A stretch of 64,000 bases of DNA, taken from contig JAIQEW010000001.1 of NCBI GenBank assembly GCA_020073605.1, forward strand, positions 124,001 through 188,000. Direction: 5' to 3'. Numbering within the stretch: position 1 is the stretch's first letter; the number at the start of each line of letters is the position of its first letter. The DNA comes from Terriglobia bacterium (lineage in GTDB: Bacteria; Acidobacteriota; Terriglobia; Acidiferrales; UBA7541). A program made the position numbers and the translations under genes. Shown here in pieces: positions 1 to 8,450 of this stretch. The notes beneath the pieces were generated by a model. The model was not told the origin of the DNA. It made no database searches and saw only the letters and a program-made list of their open reading frames with translations.

Positions 1-2
1 CG

Positions 3-536
3 GGCAAAACGACGCTCATCAATATTCTCGGCGGGCTCGATACGCCGACTTCGGGCCAGGCGGTCGTCGATGGCACGGATGTCGCGCGGCTGGACGAAGC
101 GGGACTGACTCGCTTTCGCGCCGAAAAGATCGGCTTCGTCTTCCAGCAATTTCATCTCGTGCAGTATCTGACGGCACTCGAAAACGTGATGCTCGCGCAA
201 TATTTTCACAGCACCACGGATGAAGGCGAGGCGCGCGTGGCGCTCGAGCGCGTCGGACTCGCGGACCGCATCGATCACCTGCCGTCGGAGCTCTCTGGCG
301 GCGAGCAGCAGCGCGTGGCCGTGGCGCGCGCGCTGATCAATCAGCCCAAGCTCATCCTGGCCGACGAGCCGACGGGTAACCTCGACGAAGCCAACGAACA
401 GATCGTTCTCCGCCTGTTTCGCGAGCTGCACACCGAAGGGCACACGATCCTGATGGTGACGCACGCGCACTCGATTGGGGAATTGGCTGACCGCCGCATC
501 GATCTCGCTCACGGCCGCCTCGCGCACAAGGTCTAG
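3..536 (+). CDS. ABC transporter ATP-binding protein, LolD-like, 5' end outside window
   Basis: The frame is open from the first bases and encodes 177 residues of an ABC ATPase whose N-terminus lies off the window. The first visible residues are the GKTTL part of Walker A. Then follow the Q-loop (FVFQQFHL), the signature LSGGEQQRVAVARAL, Walker B (LILADEPTGNLD) and the H-loop histidine (MVTHAHS). The EPTGNLD form and the overall spacing are typical of the LolD/MacB/FtsE group, which powers lipoprotein release or MacB-type export. The partner permease would lie off the left edge or elsewhere. The gene converges on the EVE gene with 19 bases between stops. Assignment within the LolD/MacB group is an inference. 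Confidence 0.9.
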   Translation, partial: GKTTLINILGGLDTPTSGQAVVDGTDVARLDEAGLTRFRAEKIGFVFQQFHLVQYLTALENVMLAQYFHSTTDEGEARVALERVGLADRIDHLPSELSGGEQQRVAVARALINQPKLILADEPTGNLDEANEQIVLRLFRELHTEGHTILMVTHAHSIGELADRRIDLAHGRLAHKV

Positions 537-555
537 CTCCGCCGGAATGCGGCGT

Positions 556-942
556 TCAATCTCTCGTGAGGAATTTGTATTGCGCGGCGGTGAGTGGTAC
601 GACGGAGAGGCGGCCCATTCGGACCAGCGGTGAATCGGCGAAAAGCTTGTTGGCTTTGATCTCGGTGAGCGTGACCGGCTTCGCGATTGCTTTTCCAGCC
701 TTGATCTTCACTCGAGGATTCTTGGGATCCGAGGCATCAACGGAAACGACGGTAGCCGTTCCCACGGCGCTCTTGCGTTCTCCGGTTTCATAAATCACGA
801 GCTTCGTGCCCGGCGTCATCTCCCGAAGATTTTTCACCGCAGCGGGATTCGACACGCCGTCCCACACCGTCGTGGCGTCGCGTTGCAAATCCTCGAAGGA
901 ATACTCCGATGGCTCCGTTTTGAGCAGGTAGGCGGCGGACAT
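556..942 (-). CDS. EVE domain-containing protein
   Basis: This 128-residue protein is essentially one EVE domain, the PUA-like fold that in known members binds modified bases in DNA or RNA. It shows the family opening YLLKTEPSEYSFEDL, the VWDGVSNPAAVKNLR segment and the YETGERKSAVGTATVV strand region. Length is normal for stand-alone bacterial EVE proteins (about 130-150 residues). The ATG at 942 is preceded by AGGTG at a workable distance; a GTG four codons upstream overlaps that ribosome-binding motif and is less likely. Substrate and biological role cannot be read from sequence. Confidence 0.9.
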   Translation of the reverse strand: MSAAYLLKTEPSEYSFEDLQRDATTVWDGVSNPAAVKNLREMTPGTKLVIYETGERKSAVGTATVVSVDASDPKNPRVKIKAGKAIAKPVTLTEIKANKLFADSPLVRMGRLSVVPLTAAQYKFLTRD

Positions 943-973
943 GAGTGCTTTCACCTAGGTCCAGCGCAACGGC

Positions 974-1093
974 CTACCAATTGCCCAGGGACAACCGGAA
1001 CGCGAGCGCCAGACAGCCCGTTGCCGCAAGCACTCCGAACAACGCGATGGTCGCCCAGAATACGTCTGAGAGCAGTTCCTGCCGCGTCTGCAT
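974..1093 (-). CDS. 39-residue single-pass membrane protein
   Basis: A short minus-strand frame starts at ATG 1093, preceded by a strong Shine-Dalgarno (AGGAGG, 5-6 bases upstream). The product is MQTRQELLSDVFWATIALF followed by a continuous hydrophobic stretch and a short polar tail ending in NW, so it reads as one transmembrane helix (about residues 10-32) with a charged N-terminus. It lies just upstream of and co-directional with the EVE gene, about 30 bases away, and may be cotranscribed with it. No family is recognised. The strong ribosome-binding site and helix make it credible despite its size. Confidence 0.6.
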   Translation of the reverse strand: MQTRQELLSDVFWATIALFGVLAATGCLALAFRLSLGNW

Positions 1094-1180
1094 GAAGGCC
1101 TCCTGACTGCGCGCCCAGTATCCGCCCTGCGGTCATGCCGGCGCAAGCGCCTCATCATATCGCAGCTGTGCCCCGATTCC

Positions 1181-1213
1181 CCGCGCCTCTGCGTCTCCGT
1201 GGCCAACTCTTCG
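1181..1213. repeat. Low-complexity intergenic 'CGCCTCTGCGTCTCCGTGGC' phrase
   Basis: This noncoding stretch carries the pyrimidine-rich phrase CGCCTCTGCGTCTCCGTGGC. A related phrase recurs in the intergenic region at 7571-7610. Both copies lie between genes, which suggests a dispersed intergenic repeat rather than coding remnants. No transposase is associated. Confidence 0.4.
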
Positions 1214-1233
1214 TCTGCTAGAATGGAGGCGAC

Positions 1234-1620
1234 ATGCCCCTCCCGATCGATTCGCGGAAGAAACCGGCCAGCGTGAAAGTTCACGTCACCACGGGCGAAG
1301 GCGTCGAGATCACGTGGTCCGACGGGCACGCGAGCCGCTACGATTTCCCCTATCTGCGCGACCATTGCCCCTGCGCCACCTGCCGCGACGAGCGCGAGAA
1401 AAAAGAGCAAGAGAAGCCGGGCACCGCGGATCCGTTCCCGATGTACAAGCCGCGCGTGACGGCCAAGTCCGCTTCGGCCGTCGGAAATTACGCGATCCAG
1501 ATTCAGTTTTCCGATGGGCACGCGACCGGCATCTACAGCTTCGACTGCCTCCGCGAAATCTGCCCCTGCGAGGCGTGCACCAGGGAGTTCCGTCCGGCCG
1601 TCACGGAAACGACCGCGTAG
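1234..1620 (+). CDS. DUF971 (gamma-butyrobetaine hydroxylase N-terminal-like) protein
   Basis: The 128-residue product matches the small DUF971 family: a VTTGEGVEITWSDGHASRYDF strand pair, a cysteine cluster HCPCATC near residues 44-50, a linker, a second beta segment (QIQFSDGHATGIYSF) and a second cluster CPCEAC near residue 113. In eukaryotes this domain is the zinc-binding N-terminal part of gamma-butyrobetaine hydroxylase; in bacteria it stands alone, sometimes near Fe-S or Mrp genes. The start ATG follows AATGGAGGCGAC, a good ribosome-binding site. The exact function is unknown; metal binding through the cysteines is an inference. Confidence 0.88.
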   Translation: MPLPIDSRKKPASVKVHVTTGEGVEITWSDGHASRYDFPYLRDHCPCATCRDEREKKEQEKPGTADPFPMYKPRVTAKSASAVGNYAIQIQFSDGHATGIYSFDCLREICPCEACTREFRPAVTETTA

Positions 1621-1723
1621 GGCCCCGCTGCGATTCAAGCCCCCGATCCAAACTCCAATTCAATCAATGGATGCGATCTATCTGAATACTCAATAGCTTA
1701 GCAGCGCCTTCCCTTTACTCTCG

Positions 1724-1751
1724 TTTCAACGTATAGTTTTTTGTTTATAAA
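1724..1751 (+). promoter_or_regulatory. Predicted promoter, possibly giving a leaderless transcript
   Basis: TATAAA lies at 1746-1751, with a weak -35-like TTTCAA at 1724-1729 (16-base spacer). The expected transcription start is at or next to the ATG at 1758, and no Shine-Dalgarno precedes that ATG. An alternative -10 (TATAGT, 1732-1737) would still leave a leader of only about 14 bases. Sequence inspection only. Confidence 0.4.
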
Positions 1752-1757
1752 ATCCTT

Positions 1758-4016
1758 ATGGCATCAATTCCCACGGGTTCCTCGCTGAAGCAGACTGCCC
1801 GGCCCGTCGCCAAAGTTCTCGTGGCCACCACGGCCATGCTCGCGTTCATTTCCTACTGGCGAGCCGCGGCGATCGTCCTGAACGACATCGCATCGTCCGC
1901 CTATTACGCGGGCGGTGAGGCCGAGCAGTTCATCGGCAAGACGGCCCCATGGTTCATCTTCGCGACCATGCTGCTCTCCTACGCGGTCTTCCAACTCTAC
2001 GTCGAGAGCTGCAGCATGTTCGTTCGCGGGGGCGTCTACCGCGTCGTGAAGGAGGCGATGGGCGGCGCGCTGGCCAAATTCTCCGTGTCCGCGCTGATGT
2101 TCGATTACATCCTCACGGGCCCGATCAGCGGCGTGTCTGCCGGGCAATACCTGGCGGGTCTGCTGAATGAGCTGTTCCCCTACGCCCACATCCACTTCGC
2201 CGTGAACCCCAATGCCGCCGCAGCAAGCTTCGCCATTGCCGCGACGCTGTACTTCTGGTGGCAAAACATCAAGGGCATTACCGAATCGAGCGAGAAAGCG
2301 CTGTGGATCATGCAGCTCACGACGGTGATGGTCGTGGCGCTGATCGGGTGGTGCGGTTACACGCTCCTGGTTCGCGGCGGGCATCTGCCCCCCGCGCCGA
2401 TTCCCCGCAACATCGTGATGGGCTCGCATACCCTCGGTTGGCTCGCCAAGAGCCATATCGCCGAGAGCTTCACTCTGATCGCCGTGCTGATCGGCCTGGG
2501 GCATTCGGTGCTCGCGATGAGCGGAGCGGAATCGCTCGCGCAGGTCTACCGGGAAATCGAGCACCCCAAGCTGCCCAACCTCAAGAAATCGGTGTTCGTG
2601 ATCTTCATCTACAGCATGGTGTTCACGTCCCTGGTTTCCTTTTTTGCGGTGATGATCATTCCCGACAAGACCCGGCCCCAGTATTTCGAAAACCTGATCG
2701 GCGGCCTGGCGATGAGCCTCACGGGACCCTTCGCCGCGCGGCTGGCGTTCCACATCTTCGTCGTGGTGGTTGGCACGATGATCCTGTCGGGCGCGGTGAA
2801 CACCGCGATCGTGGGCTCGAACGGCGTGCTGAACCGCGTGTCCGAAGACGGCGTCCTTTCCGACTGGTTCCGGCAGCCGCACCCGAGGTTCGGGACTTCG
2901 TACCGGATCATCAACATAGTCGTCGGGCTACAGATCGTGATGATTCTTGTCAGCCGCGGCGATGTCACGCTTCTCGCGAACCTGTACGCCTTTGGCGTGA
3001 TCTGGAGCTTCGTGCTCAACGGCATCGCGGTGCTGGTGCTGCGTTACACCCAGCCCCAGGGGCGCGAGTTCAAGGTTCCTCTGAATTTCCGGATCGCCGG
3101 GCGGGAATTGCCTCTCGGCGTCGCGCTCATCACGCTCGTGCTCCTGTCGATTGCGCTCATCAACCTCTTCACCAAACCGGCCGCCACCATCGCCGGAGTG
3201 ATCTTCTCGGGCTTGCTCTACGCGGGATTCGAGTTTTCGGAGAGGCAAATCCAGCGCAAGCGCGGCGAGACCCACGTCGAGCTCGATCAGTTCAATCTGG
3301 CGCAGGAGTCCGACCTGACACCGGGCAACGTGGGCGTCAAGCCGGGGAACATCCTGGTGCCCGTGAGCACCTACTACGCCCTCTATCCCCTCGAGGCGGC
3401 GTTGCGGCGCGCGAGGCGGCGCGAAGCGGAGATCGTTGTTCTGCACGTGCGGCTCCTGCGGCGCGGTGCGATCGGGGAATACGATCTCGCCCCGGAACAG
3501 CTCTTCAGCACGATCGAGCAGTTGCTCTTCACCAAAGTGCTTTCCATGGCCGAAAAGGAAGGCAAGCCCGTGCGGCTCGCGGTTGCCGCCGCCAACGATC
3601 TTTGGGAAGGCGTCCTCCGCACGGCCTCCAACTTGGAGTCCAGCACGATCGTGGCGGGCAGTTCGAGCAAGATGGGTATCACCGATCAGGCTCGCGATAT
3701 CGGCCTTGCCTGGGAGCGTATGGGGGAGCCCCGCCCGCGCGTGACTCTGGAGCTTTTCACGCCGTCGGGCCAGGAACAAATCTTCTATCTCGGGCCACAC
3801 GCGCCGCGAATGACACCCAAGGAAATCGATCTCCTGCACAAAGTGTGGCTCGATCTAAGCGACCCCTTGCCCGGCGAGGAAGTCCACCACCACGATATCG
3901 TCCACTTCGCTCTCGCGGAAGTCGAGCGGGAGATTGCCGAGGGCCAGGGCGAGGACGTTCTCAAACGGCTGCGCGAACACCTCCACGATATCAAGACGCG
4001 CCGGTTGAATCCTTAA
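1758..4016 (+). CDS. APC-family amino acid permease fused to a C-terminal UspA-like domain
   Basis: The 752-residue product starts with about 12 hydrophobic helices (residues ~20-500) of the amino acid-polyamine-organocation superfamily, including an early segment with small residues (DIASSAYYAGGEA) of the kind that lines the substrate site. From about residue 525 the chain becomes soluble and has a universal stress protein-like fold (GNILVPVSTYYALYPLEAAL, then STIVAGSSSKMG), followed by a charged tail. Such permease-Usp fusions are known; the Usp part is thought to regulate transport through nucleotide binding. Substrate is not evident. The gene converges on mscL. Translation may be leaderless, since no ribosome-binding site precedes the ATG. 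Confidence 0.9.
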   Translation: MASIPTGSSLKQTARPVAKVLVATTAMLAFISYWRAAAIVLNDIASSAYYAGGEAEQFIGKTAPWFIFATMLLSYAVFQLYVESCSMFVRGGVYRVVKEAMGGALAKFSVSALMFDYILTGPISGVSAGQYLAGLLNELFPYAHIHFAVNPNAAAASFAIAATLYFWWQNIKGITESSEKALWIMQLTTVMVVALIGWCGYTLLVRGGHLPPAPIPRNIVMGSHTLGWLAKSHIAESFTLIAVLIGLGHSVLAMSGAESLAQVYREIEHPKLPNLKKSVFVIFIYSMVFTSLVSFFAVMIIPDKTRPQYFENLIGGLAMSLTGPFAARLAFHIFVVVVGTMILSGAVNTAIVGSNGVLNRVSEDGVLSDWFRQPHPRFGTSYRIINIVVGLQIVMILVSRGDVTLLANLYAFGVIWSFVLNGIAVLVLRYTQPQGREFKVPLNFRIAGRELPLGVALITLVLLSIALINLFTKPAATIAGVIFSGLLYAGFEFSERQIQRKRGETHVELDQFNLAQESDLTPGNVGVKPGNILVPVSTYYALYPLEAALRRARRREAEIVVLHVRLLRRGAIGEYDLAPEQLFSTIEQLLFTKVLSMAEKEGKPVRLAVAAANDLWEGVLRTASNLESSTIVAGSSSKMGITDQARDIGLAWERMGEPRPRVTLELFTPSGQEQIFYLGPHAPRMTPKEIDLLHKVWLDLSDPLPGEEVHHHDIVHFALAEVEREIAEGQGEDVLKRLREHLHDIKTRRLNP

Positions 4017-4033
4017 AAGGGAACGCCGCCGAA

Positions 4034-4471
4034 CTAGCTCGCGCGCAGTTCCGACGTGCAGTTGGGGCAGCGCGTCGCCTTCACCGGAATCGCCGAGAAG
4101 CAATACGAGCAATCCTTCGTCGCCGGCGCCGCTGCCGGCGCGGGCTTGTTCCACTTATTGATCTGCCGGACCATCAGGAAAATCACGAACGCGACGATCA
4201 CGAAATCTACCACCGCGTTCAGGAACATGCCGTAGTTGATCGTCGCAGCGCCGGCCGCCTTGGCCTGCGCCAGCGTCTCGTACGACGTCCCCGAAATATT
4301 CAGGAAGAGGCTCGAGAAATCGACCTTGCCGAGCAGGAGGCCGATCGGCGGCATGATGATGTCGCTGACGAGCGACGTGATGATCCTGCCGAACGCGGCG
4401 CCGATGATGATGCCCACCGCCATGTCCAGCACGTTTCCGCGCATCGCGAATTCTTTGAACTGTTTCAGCAT
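4034..4471 (-). CDS. mscL: Large-conductance mechanosensitive channel MscL with C-terminal zinc ribbon
   Basis: The 145-residue protein begins [20 protein letters not shown], the MscL amphipathic N-helix and pore-lining TM1, then TM1 ([19 protein letters not shown]), the periplasmic loop, and TM2 ([21 protein letters not shown]). Homopentamers of this family open on membrane tension as an osmotic safety valve. After an Ala/Pro linker the normal cytoplasmic helix is replaced by [18 protein letters not shown], a four-cysteine zinc ribbon. The ATG at 4471 has GAGGAG upstream; a longer frame to 4486 lacks such support. The ribbon may bundle the five cytoplasmic tails or bind a partner (inference). 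Confidence 0.95.
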   Translation of the reverse strand: MLKQFKEFAMRGNVLDMAVGIIIGAAFGRIITSLVSDIIMPPIGLLLGKVDFSSLFLNISGTSYETLAQAKAAGAATINYGMFLNAVVDFVIVAFVIFLMVRQINKWNKPAPAAAPATKDCSYCFSAIPVKATRCPNCTSELRAS

Positions 4472-4624
4472 GGCTGCTCTCCTCAATCCGCGGAGCCCTC
4501 ACGGCGGCTCCCGCGGAACCGAAGCTGGCCCGGATTCCGGCCGCGGTGTCTGGGGTCTTGTGCGGCTGGAGATTAGCGAGAACTGGGGGGACTGACAAGA
4601 ATAAAGGGAGTTGGAACGGGCCGG

Positions 4625-4984
4625 TTAAGACCGGCGGGCGAAAAGGACGCCGCCAGCAAGGCCTCTCAGCACCAGCACGCCGCCCGCGAGTCCAAGGAGA
4701 AGATCGGCGTAACGCACGGGCACCAGCCGCACCCCGAGAATCAGGAGACCCACCAAGACGAGTGAGCCGGCGCGGATGCGCGCATGCGTGCGTTCCGCTT
4801 CCGTTTGCCGCCGCGCCAGGGCGCGCACTCCCCAATAGATCAAAACAACACCGAGCAGCACCAGAGCCAGAGGGCGCCCCGGAAGCCCCACACGTCCGGT
4901 GATCGCCAATAGGATCAGCAGCGCCCCGAGCAGCAGGACGATGAATTCGTTCAACAGGCGAAAAAGTGTCGCTGTACTGAGCAT
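4625..4984 (-). CDS. Small integral membrane protein of unknown function
   Basis: From the ATG at 4984 this encodes 119 residues with about four hydrophobic segments: LNEFIVLLLGALLILLAITG, ALVLLGVVLIYWGVRAL, SLVLVGLLILGVRLV and LLLGLAGGVLVLRGLAGGVL, with basic loops between. The final residues are RRS. No family is recognised and no catalytic motif is visible. The frame continues upstream to 5215, but that part overlaps the propeller gene and looks like a reading-frame shadow. It is co-directional with mscL, 150 bases away. Confidence 0.7.
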   Translation of the reverse strand: MLSTATLFRLLNEFIVLLLGALLILLAITGRVGLPGRPLALVLLGVVLIYWGVRALARRQTEAERTHARIRAGSLVLVGLLILGVRLVPVRYADLLLGLAGGVLVLRGLAGGVLFARRS

Positions 4985-5063
4985 GTTTGTTTGAAGGATG
5001 CGCGGGATTATCGCCCGCGATGAGCGCCCAGGCAAGCCCGGCGAGGTGGCCGGGCCCAAATAT

Positions 5064-6362
5064 TCATTGCAGCGCGTACAGGCTTCCATCCATGCTGCCG
5101 AAGAAGACGGTGCCCTGGTCCACGACGGGCGACGACACGATTGCGCCGATGGAAATGAACCGGTAGGCATCGAGGTACATGTCCTCGAAGTCGTTGAACA
5201 CCGGTGCAAAGGCATCCTGATTCAAGCTGCCGTCGGGATTGAGCACCTTGAACGGATCCTTCTTCGATCCTTCAGTCTGAAATTCCCACGCGAGCTTGAA
5301 GGATTTTGCGTCGATGGCGTAGAGCTTGCCGTTGTGATCGCCCACATACAGAAGACCGCCGGCCAGCGCGGCGGAAGAAAACATGTACGCTTTGGCGTCG
5401 AAGTTGGCGCGCAGGCGTCCCGTGGCGGCGTCGAGCGCCATGAAGCGCGCGCTATCGGACGTGCCCACATAGACCACGCCGTCGGCCACCGTGGGCGTGC
5501 CGATCACCCACGACTTGCTCGTGGGGTAATCCCATCTCTTCCGGCCGGTGGCGGCGTCTATGGCATACACGTGAGCGTCGCGGCAACCGACATAGACCGT
5601 GCCGTTCACAACAGCAGGAGAAGATTGGAATCCAACCTGATTGTGAATCGTCGGATCCTCGCCCGATTTGAAGGACCACTTCTGCTGGCCGGAGTCGGCA
5701 TCGATCGCGTACAAATAGCTGTCCCAGCTCCCGACGTACACGGTATTGTTCGCAACGGCGGGCGACGCGTGCACCACGTCCTTGGTGGAAAACTTCCACT
5801 GAAGCAGTCCCGTCTGCGCATCCGCCGCATAGATGTTGCCATCTCCGCTGCCGAAGTACACCTTGCCGTTGTCCACCGCGGGCGAAGACATGAGAATGTC
5901 CCACGCATCCGGAATGGTCTGGGTGGCGGACGGATAGCCGTGGAGGTTCTTGGCTTCGAACTTTCTCTCGGACTCCGTGGGAAGGACCCACTTGGGCTTG
6001 CCGGTTGCAATGTCGATGGCCGCCAATCCGCCGTGTGAGGAAACGAAGAAGAGCGTTCCCCCGGCAACTGCGGGCGAAGACGCGACCGCCATGCTTGATT
6101 TGAATTTCCACTTCTCCTTGCCTGTGGACTCATCGACGGCGTAGAGGTACCCATCCATGCTGCCGATGTACACGACTCCGTCGGCGACGGCGGGCGAGGA
6201 GACGATCGGCCCGCCGGTTTTGAAAGTCCACTTCACGCCGTTGAATTGCTTCGGCCCGGGCGAATCATAGACTCCCGTGCGGGCAGTGTTACCGTGAAAG
6301 GTCGTCTGCGCCATCGCACCCGGCACAGCCGCGAGCAGCAACAGCAATAGAAGTCGCTTCAT
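5064..6362 (-). CDS. Secreted PQQ-type beta-propeller repeat protein
   Basis: The 432-residue product has an N-terminal signal peptide (MKRLLLLLLLAAVPGAMAQ) and then at least seven blades with the pattern SSPAVADGVVYIGSMDGYLYAVD...TGKEKWKF. This is the quinoprotein/BamB-like propeller repeat. No quinone-binding residues or heme motif are obvious, so it is more likely a structural or binding propeller than an alcohol dehydrogenase. ATG 6362 is preceded by GGAG seven bases upstream; the frame upstream of it to 6467 lacks a signal sequence. It is divergent from trxB. Its partner is unknown. Confidence 0.9.
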   Translation of the reverse strand: MKRLLLLLLLAAVPGAMAQTTFHGNTARTGVYDSPGPKQFNGVKWTFKTGGPIVSSPAVADGVVYIGSMDGYLYAVDESTGKEKWKFKSSMAVASSPAVAGGTLFFVSSHGGLAAIDIATGKPKWVLPTESERKFEAKNLHGYPSATQTIPDAWDILMSSPAVDNGKVYFGSGDGNIYAADAQTGLLQWKFSTKDVVHASPAVANNTVYVGSWDSYLYAIDADSGQQKWSFKSGEDPTIHNQVGFQSSPAVVNGTVYVGCRDAHVYAIDAATGRKRWDYPTSKSWVIGTPTVADGVVYVGTSDSARFMALDAATGRLRANFDAKAYMFSSAALAGGLLYVGDHNGKLYAIDAKSFKLAWEFQTEGSKKDPFKVLNPDGSLNQDAFAPVFNDFEDMYLDAYRFISIGAIVSSPVVDQGTVFFGSMDGSLYALQ

Positions 6363-6476
6363 GTTGGATCTCCGGAACGAAGAAGTTCGCTGACCGTACT
6401 GGGACGTTGGACGGGTCAACTCGAAAAGCGTTATCAGGAATTGCGGCGCATGGGTAATCCACGCCATTGAGGGGAA

Positions 6477-6485
6477 TGATATACT
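6477..6485 (+). promoter_or_regulatory. Extended -10 promoter element upstream of trxB
   Basis: TGATATACT is an extended -10 (TGN plus TATACT) about 60 bases before the trxB GTG start. No good -35 is present at the normal spacing, which fits an extended -10 promoter. Sequence inspection only. Confidence 0.45.
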
Positions 6486-6548
6486 GTAGGACTTTTGGCG
6501 CTGAAACCAGGTGCCCTATGCAGGTATCTAATCGCTGAGGAGAAATTC

Positions 6549-7472
6549 GTGCACAAAGTGATCATCATTGGCAGCGGATGCGCGGGGCTGACCGCCGCCA
6601 TCTATTCCGGACGAGCGGACCTGAAGCCTCTCGTGCTGGACGGCTACGAGCCGGGCGGGCAGCTCGCTCTCACCACCGAGGTCGAGAATTTCCCGGGCTT
6701 TCCCAATGGAATTCTCGGGCCGGAACTGATCGAAAACGCGCGCAAGCAAGCGCAGCGGTTCGGCGCCGAGTTCCGTGCGGGCGCCGTCACCTCCGTGGAT
6801 TTGAGCCGGCCGCCTTTCAAAATCACCGTGGGAAAGGAAACGTATGAGGCGGAAGCGCTGATCGTTGCCTCCGGAGCATCGGCCCGAATGCTTGGCATCG
6901 AGTCCGAGCGCAACCTGCTGGGCCACGGCGTTTCCACCTGCGCGACGTGTGACGGCGCCTTTTTCCGCAACCGCGAGATTCTCGTGGTCGGCGGCGGCGA
7001 CACGGCGATGGAAGAAGCCACCTTCCTCACGAAGTTCGCGAAAAAGGTCACGCTCGTGCACCGCCGGAACGAATTCCGCGCGTCGAAGATCATGCTCGAT
7101 CGCGCCCACGCGAACGAGAAGATCGTTTTCATGACGCCCTATGCGGTGGACGAGGTTCACGACGTGTCAAAGAAATCCGTCGAGCTTGTGACGCTCAAGA
7201 ATATGGAAACCAACGAGCGCCGCACGCTTCCCGTCGAGGGCGTATTCGTCGCCATCGGCCACGAGCCGAACACGAAGGTCTTCAAGGGCCAGCTCGCGAT
7301 GGATGAAAACGGCTACCTCATCACCCACGACGGGCCAAAGACGAGCGTCACCGGCGTCTTCGCCGCGGGCGACGTTCAGGACCATCACTACCGCCAGGCG
7401 ATTACGGCGGCAGGGTCCGGCTGCATGGCCGCGATCGACGCGGAGCGTTTTCTGTCCGCTCAAAAGTCTTGA
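6549..7472 (+). CDS. trxB: Thioredoxin-disulfide reductase
   Basis: The 307-residue flavoprotein has the FAD dinucleotide motif (VIIIGSGCAGLTAAIYSGRA), the EPGGQLALTTEVENFPGF segment, the redox pair C131-A-T-C134 (TCATCDGAFF), the NADPH motif VVGGGDTAMEEA and the C-terminal FAD signature TGVFAAGDVQD. It transfers electrons from NADPH to thioredoxin in the cytoplasm. The start is a GTG at 6549 preceded by GAGGAGA at six bases; the longer frame from 6495 adds residues not found in the family. It stands alone and is divergent from the propeller gene. Confidence 0.97.
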   Translation: MHKVIIIGSGCAGLTAAIYSGRADLKPLVLDGYEPGGQLALTTEVENFPGFPNGILGPELIENARKQAQRFGAEFRAGAVTSVDLSRPPFKITVGKETYEAEALIVASGASARMLGIESERNLLGHGVSTCATCDGAFFRNREILVVGGGDTAMEEATFLTKFAKKVTLVHRRNEFRASKIMLDRAHANEKIVFMTPYAVDEVHDVSKKSVELVTLKNMETNERRTLPVEGVFVAIGHEPNTKVFKGQLAMDENGYLITHDGPKTSVTGVFAAGDVQDHHYRQAITAAGSGCMAAIDAERFLSAQKS

Positions 7473-7570
7473 TTCTGGCAACGATTGACCTGCGTTTTCT
7501 GCGTCTCCCCGCCCTGAGTCTGTAGGCCAAACGAAGGGTGCGGTGGGCGTTTTTTTGGTTGGCCTTTGGT

Positions 7571-7610
7571 TTCTCTGCGTTCTCTGCGCCTCTGCGGTGA
7601 GCGCCTTTGC
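7571..7610. repeat. Intergenic 'TCTCTGCGTTCTCTGCGCCTC' type repeat
   Basis: This part of the 288-base gap between trxB and the lipoprotein gene contains TTCTCTGCGTTCTCTGCG followed by CCTCTGCGGTGAGCG. A similar phrase occurs at 7491-7508 and in the other intergenic copy at 1181-1213. A 7-bp inverted repeat AGGCCAA/TTGGCCT with an internal T7 run (7522-7564) lies just before it and could help end trxB transcription. Confidence 0.4.
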
Positions 7611-7760
7611 CTGACCCTTTAGTGCCACCCGCGATTTCCGGGCTGACCGATACGGTGCTCCTTCGCGCCACTCCAATTGAGTTCATCCCCTGCCGGGACT
7701 AGAATGGGGAAGTTGTTTACCCAGCCTCCGATCTGATCTCATGCTGAAACAGGGGGAAAC

Positions 7761-8420
7761 ATGCGAAATCGAGTGATCGTCCGATGGCTTGCGGCGGGCG
7801 TTCTGCTAGCCCTATGCGGATGCAGCAATTCGGGCACGTCGTCCGACGCCACAGGTTCAGGCTCCAATTCAAGCTCATCCAAGAAAGAAGCCCCGGCGCC
7901 GCCACCGCCGGTGGTGATCGACGCGGGTACCACTCTGACCGTCACGATGGACCAGTCCATCAGCACGAAGACCAGCAGCAGCGGAGATCGTTTCGCCGCT
8001 TCGCTGGCCGAGCCGGTTACGGTCGCAGGCAAAGAGGTATTGCCGACCGGGACGAAAGCCTCCGGCACCGTGACGCAAGCCGCGTCTGCGGGAAAGCTGA
8101 AAGGCGGCGCTGCGCTGGCCCTGACGCTCGATTCGATCACGGTGAGGGGCGAGAAATACTCGATTGAAACGTCGAGTTTCGAAGAGGCCACTAAGGGACG
8201 CGGCACCAGAACCGCCGTGGGTGCGGGAGGCGGAGCTGCGGCTGGCGCTATCATCGGTGCGCTCGCCGGCGGTGGAAAAGGTGCGGCGATCGGCGCGTTG
8301 GCCGGCGGCGGCGCAGGAACCGCGGGAGCCGCTTACACCGGAAAGCGCGATATCGATATCCCGGCGGAGACGAGACTCCATTTCAAGCTGATCAAGTCGG
8401 TGTCGATTTCGGAGCGCTAG
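7761..8420 (+). CDS. Glycine-zipper lipoprotein
   Basis: The 219-residue protein carries a lipoprotein signal peptide with lipobox LALCGC, so it should be anchored by lipid at its mature N-terminal cysteine. A Ser/Gly and Pro-rich linker follows, then a beta-rich region (about residues 50-140, VVIDAGTTLTVTMDQSIST), a glycine-zipper run (GAGGGAAAGAIIGALAGGGKG, about residues 152-186) and a short beta tail. Glycine zippers are membrane-inserting or oligomerising segments. The ATG follows AGGGGGAA. Function is unknown; the design resembles envelope-spanning secreted lipoproteins. Confidence 0.8.
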   Translation: MRNRVIVRWLAAGVLLALCGCSNSGTSSDATGSGSNSSSSKKEAPAPPPPVVIDAGTTLTVTMDQSISTKTSSSGDRFAASLAEPVTVAGKEVLPTGTKASGTVTQAASAGKLKGGAALALTLDSITVRGEKYSIETSSFEEATKGRGTRTAVGAGGGAAAGAIIGALAGGGKGAAIGALAGGGAGTAGAAYTGKRDIDIPAETRLHFKLIKSVSISER

Positions 8421-8450
8421 GCGAGATCTACAAAGTCGCGATTAGACGGC

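Noticed and set aside
2258-4576. A 772-codon frame overlapping the permease-Usp gene in another frame, rich in Arg/Pro/Ala
   Set aside because: It is a reading-frame shadow from high-GC codon bias; the permease frame has clear helices and motifs, and this one has none.
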